Assembly: GCF_006517235.1 (NCBI RefSeq)
Contig: NZ_CP041188.1
Location: 2,728,001 to 2,792,000 of the forward strand
Source of the DNA: Pseudarthrobacter sp. NIBRBAC000502772
GTDB taxonomy: Bacteria; Actinomycetota; Actinomycetes; Actinomycetales; Micrococcaceae
Length of the DNA: 64,000 nucleotides
Direction: 5' to 3'
The notes beneath the pieces are model-generated. The model did no database searches. It saw only the letters and a list, made by a program, of their open reading frames with translations, and had not been told where the DNA came from. Positions 61,328 to 64,000 of the stretch are shown here, one piece after another. The first letter of the stretch is position 1. Each line of letters begins with the position of its first letter. A program made the translations under genes and the position numbers.

Positions 61328-61662
61328 TGCCAGGAGCTCCGGCTGCTCCCACGCACCAAGACCCCGGGCTCCAACCCGAGCGCACGGTGCTTTCCTGGGG
61401 CCGGACCAGCACGGCTCTTTTTGCCGCCGCGCTGGTTTTCCTGCGCTGGCTGCCTCATTACGGTTTCTGGATTCTGATTCTCATCGGGGTGGCGGGCACT
61501 ATCGCGGTCAGCATTTACGCCACACAGCGCGGCCGCTATTCCGCGCGCGTGAGGGGCATCGCGGCGGAACGGGTTCACTCAGATGTGGCTGCCGTCTTCT
61601 GGACCAGCGGCTCCGTTGTGCTGATGGGGATCCTGGGCCTGATCATCCTGCTCAGGGGTTAG
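61327..61662 (+). CDS. DUF202-related membrane protein
   Basis: 111 residues: LQPERTVLSWGRTSTALFAAALVFLRWL is the shortened DUF202 motif, followed by two membrane helices (FWILILIGVAGTIAVSIYA and VVLMGILGLIILL). The ATG overlaps the previous stop, so the pair is translated together. Tandem DUF202 pairs are common in actinobacteria; function unknown. Confidence 0.85.
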   Translation: MPGAPAAPTHQDPGLQPERTVLSWGRTSTALFAAALVFLRWLPHYGFWILILIGVAGTIAVSIYATQRGRYSARVRGIAAERVHSDVAAVFWTSGSVVLMGILGLIILLRG

Positions 61663-61671
61663 CGTCCAGAG

Positions 61672-62550
61672 TCAGGATCCTCGTCCCGGGGACTCAGCCG
61701 ACAACTCTGGTGGGATCCGCGCCGTGGCGGCTGCCGCCGTCGTTCGCCATTTCCACCGACGCCGGCGGCGAATGCACCCAGCAGCATATCGAGTCCCAGG
61801 ACCATGCTGAGCACAACGAGCACAGTGAGGATGAAGATGACGGACCGGACGGCGAACTGGCCGCTGGTGTGGAGGGTCCTGGTGACCTGGGAACCGTGCG
61901 CGCGACGCGAGATAGATCGCCAGGCCGGTCAGGAGGACAAACCCGAGAAGTACCGCTGTTGCCGGGCCCAGCTGCCGGCCGCTAAAGAACAGCGAGATCG
62001 CAACGAGGGGACCGAACTCCCCAACCGCACCGAGTGCGGTGACCGCGATACCGATCGGGGATTTCGATTCTCCGGCGTCGCGAAGGATCGGCAGCAGCGA
62101 CCCAGGGCTGTGGAGCATAAGGCTACTCCGATGATCACGGCAGCCTCCGGTGTGGGGGCCAGGAGTAGGCCAGCGCCAATGCCTGCCGCCAGAATTGACC
62201 CAGCCAGCAGACGCACGGTTGGCGGGCCGGCCGCGGATGAGGGCGAAATCTATCTCGTTACCGGCAACGAAGAAGAGCATGGCCAGCCCGAAATCGGCGA
62301 GCGTATCCGTGAACTGGACGGGTTGGATCCACCCCAACAGGCTGGGGCCGAGCATGATTCCGAGGACAATTTCAAGGCGATCAGAACCATTGACGTCGAC
62401 AAGCCATCCATCGGCGGTACCTCCGGTAGCTCGGCTGCTTCGAAGGAAAAGTACTCCAAAGCTGCCGCCACTGTTGGGGATGGCGCCATAACAGCCACAT
62501 CCCACTGGGACACGATCAGGAAGTCGTACTGACGATCGCGGTGGGCGAAA
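61672..62550 (-). pseudogene. CPA2-type cation:proton antiporter, multiply frameshifted and truncated
   Basis: Minus-strand segments in different frames line up with a Kef/CPA2 antiporter. EIVLGIMLGPSLLGWI through ADFGLAMLFFVAGNEIDFALI is followed, after a shift, by LLAGSILAAGIGAGLLLAPTPEAAVIIGVALCSTALG. A second shift leads to LLPILRDAGESKSPIGIAVTALGAVGEFGPLVAISLFF. After a third comes LHTSGQFAVRSVIFILTVLVVLSMVLGLDMLLGAFAAGV. The C-terminal half is missing. Not functional as sequenced. Confidence 0.8.
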
Positions 62551-62692
62551 GCGTTAGCCTGCGGGTCCACCCGGCTCGTCCCGCCATGGCATGTTGCGCG
62601 GCCGGTGGGATCATCGGTCAGCGGAGGCGATCAGGGACCTGCGAGTGAGATGGCGCGACCCTGACCAGCTGAGGACGAGGTTCGGCGGGACG

Positions 62693-62911
62693 TCAGGTTT
62701 CCCTGTTCCGGCGGGCGAACTCGCGGTGGAGTTTGTTCCTGGCGCCGTGTTCGACAAGGGTCGGGATGTAGGTCCGGATCCGGCCGGCATCCAGTGTTTC
62801 ATACTCCTCTGTGACGACCCGGACAACCAGCGGCCGGGGTGCGTCGGGATAGCGTGCGGCGAGCAGGTCGCTGACTTTGGCGATGGTGTCGTGCTTCTCC
62901 GTATCTTCCAT
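62693..62911 (-). CDS. Small three-helix-type protein (72 residues)
   Basis: 72 residues, helical, with TIAKVSDLLAARYPDAPRPLVVRVVTEEYETL then GRIRTYIPTLVEHGARNKL. This resembles the short three-helix bundle domain proteins of actinobacteria, with the conserved RTYIPVLVE(R/H) segment; function unknown. The ATG at 62911 begins the helix; the frame continuing to 63226 is not homologous. Ribosome binding site is weak (TTGGA). It sits between the antiporter remnant and the ligD-type gene. Confidence 0.65.
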   Translation of the reverse strand: MEDTEKHDTIAKVSDLLAARYPDAPRPLVVRVVTEEYETLDAGRIRTYIPTLVEHGARNKLHREFARRNRET

Positions 62912-63018
62912 CCAACTAGTTTGATACCGGAGACGTGTGGCGTCTATCACATTTTGCTGGGATGGGGGGAGCGCTGAAGACCCGCTCGGCGCGCGCACGT
63001 CCGGTTTCCGTTGCGGTG

Positions 63019-64000
63019 TCAGGATCCCGGGCGCCCGGGCCACTCCTTGCCGGCCCACGGGTCGTAGTTGGCGATGAGCCCCTCCTGTGGCGGACGCTCC
63101 GAGTCGGGGACGTGCTGCAGGTTCACCCGCACCCGGTACCAGAGCGAGCTTGATCCGCGCATTCCGTCGACGAGCACGTCGGCGGGGTGCAGGGCCGGGA
63201 CGAGGTCCACGTGCCGGGACTTCCACTCATCGAGTGCCGCGAGGGCCTCAGGCTTGGTCCTGGTGCGGGCAACCTCGATGAGCGGCATCAGCGACTGCCG
63301 GCGGCCGGAGCCGTCGCCGCTGCGCGGCGGCTTCTCGGCGGGGCCGAGCTCGGCCGCCAGTGCCAGAAGTCCATCGAGTGTGCCCACCGCGTCATCGATG
63401 CCGGCGTGCGGGTCGCCCAGATCGGCGAAGCGCCCGGGCACTGTGAGCACCGTGAATTGTTCCGGCCGGATGGAGCGGACCTCGTCCCAGGTGAGCGGCG
63501 TCGAGACCCGGGCGTCGGGCAGGGGCCGGATCGAGTACGCCGATGCCACGGTGCGGTCCTTCGCGTTCTGGTTGAAGTCGACGAACACACTTTCGCCGCG
63601 CTCCTCCTTCCACCACCGCGCGGTGGCGAGGCCGGGAGCGCGGTTTTCGACCTCGCGGGCGAGGGTCTCGGCGGCGAGCCGCACCTCGCGGAACGACCAC
63701 TGCGGCGCGATGCGCACCAGGATGTGCAGTCCGCGCGATCCGCTCGTCTTCGGCCACCCCACCAGCCCCACGTCGTCCAGCACCTCCCGCGCGACATATG
63801 CGACATCAACGATCTGGGACCAGCCGACGCCCGGCATCGGATCGAGGTCCACCCGGAGCTCGTCCGGGTGTTCGAGGTCCTCAGCGCGCACGGGATGCGG
63901 GTTGAGGTCCAGGCAGCCAAGATTCACCACCCACGCCAGGCCCGCGGCATCCCGGATGACGGCCTCCTCGGCTGATGTCCCCGACGCGTAGTGCAGCGTT
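63019..64000 (-). CDS. ligD: LigD-type DNA polymerase/primase domain protein (5' end beyond window)
   Basis: The minus-strand frame is open to base 64000 and ends at 63019, giving 326 codons. It matches the polymerase (primase-like) domain of LigD: WVVNLGCLDLNPHP, the catalytic acidic pair DELRVDLDPMPGVGW, and KTSGSRGLHILVRI. Further segments are VFVDFNQNAKDRTVASAYSIRP and STPLTWDEV. It adds nucleotides at double-strand breaks during non-homologous end joining. The ligase and nuclease domains are not visible; actinobacteria often carry stand-alone PolDom proteins. The N-terminal part is cut off. Confidence 0.9.
   Translation of the reverse strand, partial: TLHYASGTSAEEAVIRDAAGLAWVVNLGCLDLNPHPVRAEDLEHPDELRVDLDPMPGVGWSQIVDVAYVAREVLDDVGLVGWPKTSGSRGLHILVRIAPQWSFREVRLAAETLAREVENRAPGLATARWWKEERGESVFVDFNQNAKDRTVASAYSIRPLPDARVSTPLTWDEVRSIRPEQFTVLTVPGRFADLGDPHAGIDDAVGTLDGLLALAAELGPAEKPPRSGDGSGRRQSLMPLIEVARTRTKPEALAALDEWKSRHVDLVPALHPADVLVDGMRGSSSLWYRVRVNLQHVPDSERPPQEGLIANYDPWAGKEWPGRPGS

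Noticed and set aside
1..64000. CRISPR array, prophage or biosynthetic gene cluster
   Set aside because: No regularly spaced repeats, phage structural genes or multi-domain synthases were seen on either strand.

Overview
The window is high-GC, densely packed DNA that reads as a chromosomal segment of a soil actinobacterium of the Micrococcaceae (Arthrobacter or Pseudarthrobacter type). This is inferred from the protein families, the many ATGA and TGATG start/stop overlaps, GTG and TTG starts, strong purine-rich ribosome binding sites, the bioB-bsaP arrangement and the LigD-type polymerase. No rRNA, complete tRNA, CRISPR array or intact insertion sequence was seen.

Layout. (1) 1-2.6 kb: three tandem universal stress protein genes, then a scar where a zinc alcohol dehydrogenase remnant abuts a beta-CASP nuclease remnant. 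(2) 2.6-9.7 kb: an F420H2:NADP-type oxidoreductase, a broken SDR copy, and a TetR-controlled set of EthD-like protein, alpha/beta hydrolase, quinone-oxidoreductase-like MDR, SDR and Old Yellow Enzyme. Three promoters here share related palindromes. (3) 9.9-17.7 kb: a LacI repressor divergent from a sugar ABC importer (lipoprotein and two permeases) plus a GH32-like beta-fructosidase and a GH36 alpha-galactosidase. Together these suggest use of raffinose-family sugars. (4) 18-19 kb: a PPK2 polyphosphate kinase, followed by an 0.8 kb gene-poor stretch with insertion-sequence-like inverted ends. (5) 19.8-28.6 kb: narGHJI with a NarK transporter, and a PPOX-fold flavin/F420-type protein. (6) 29-35.5 kb: a tightly overlapped operon of ArsR regulator, SulP transporter, small membrane protein, methyltransferase and cytochrome oxidase subunit I, followed by a small protein, a decayed potassium channel and a FabH-like synthase. 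(7) 36.3-40.2 kb: GTP-dependent PEP carboxykinase, a eukaryotic-type NADP isocitrate dehydrogenase and a single-domain response regulator. (8) 40.2-40.6 kb: a tRNA 3'-end scar beside an IS5-type transposase remnant. (9) 40.65-49.1 kb: an MHS-family transporter with a GAF-LuxR regulator, then a beta-oxidation operon (3-hydroxyacyl-CoA dehydrogenase, acyl-CoA dehydrogenase, acyl-CoA ligase, thiolase, TetR). (10) 49.3-52.2 kb: an orphan DUF485 protein, a universal stress protein, a multiply frameshifted DUF5129 gene and a small conserved-looking protein. (11) 52.4-58.2 kb: a biotin operon, bioB-bsaP-bioA-bioF-bioD followed by a cytochrome P450 that has lost the usual ExxR motif. (12) 58.5-64 kb: a methyltransferase, a Y-family DNA polymerase, a lipoprotein, two DUF202 membrane proteins, a decayed CPA2 antiporter, a small three-helix-type protein and the 3' part of a LigD-type polymerase.

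How it fits together. Regions 1, 4, 5 and 6 combine stress proteins, polyphosphate metabolism, nitrate respiration, a terminal oxidase subunit and a PPOX protein, which resembles an oxygen-limitation or dormancy island. The rest is accessory catabolism (raffinose-type sugars, fatty or aromatic acyl-CoAs, electrophile reduction). Between the working operons lie many gene remnants (at least ten), so the segment has been rearranged repeatedly. The most distinctive unit is the biotin operon with its translationally coupled, ExxR-less P450, a candidate pimelate-supplying enzyme.
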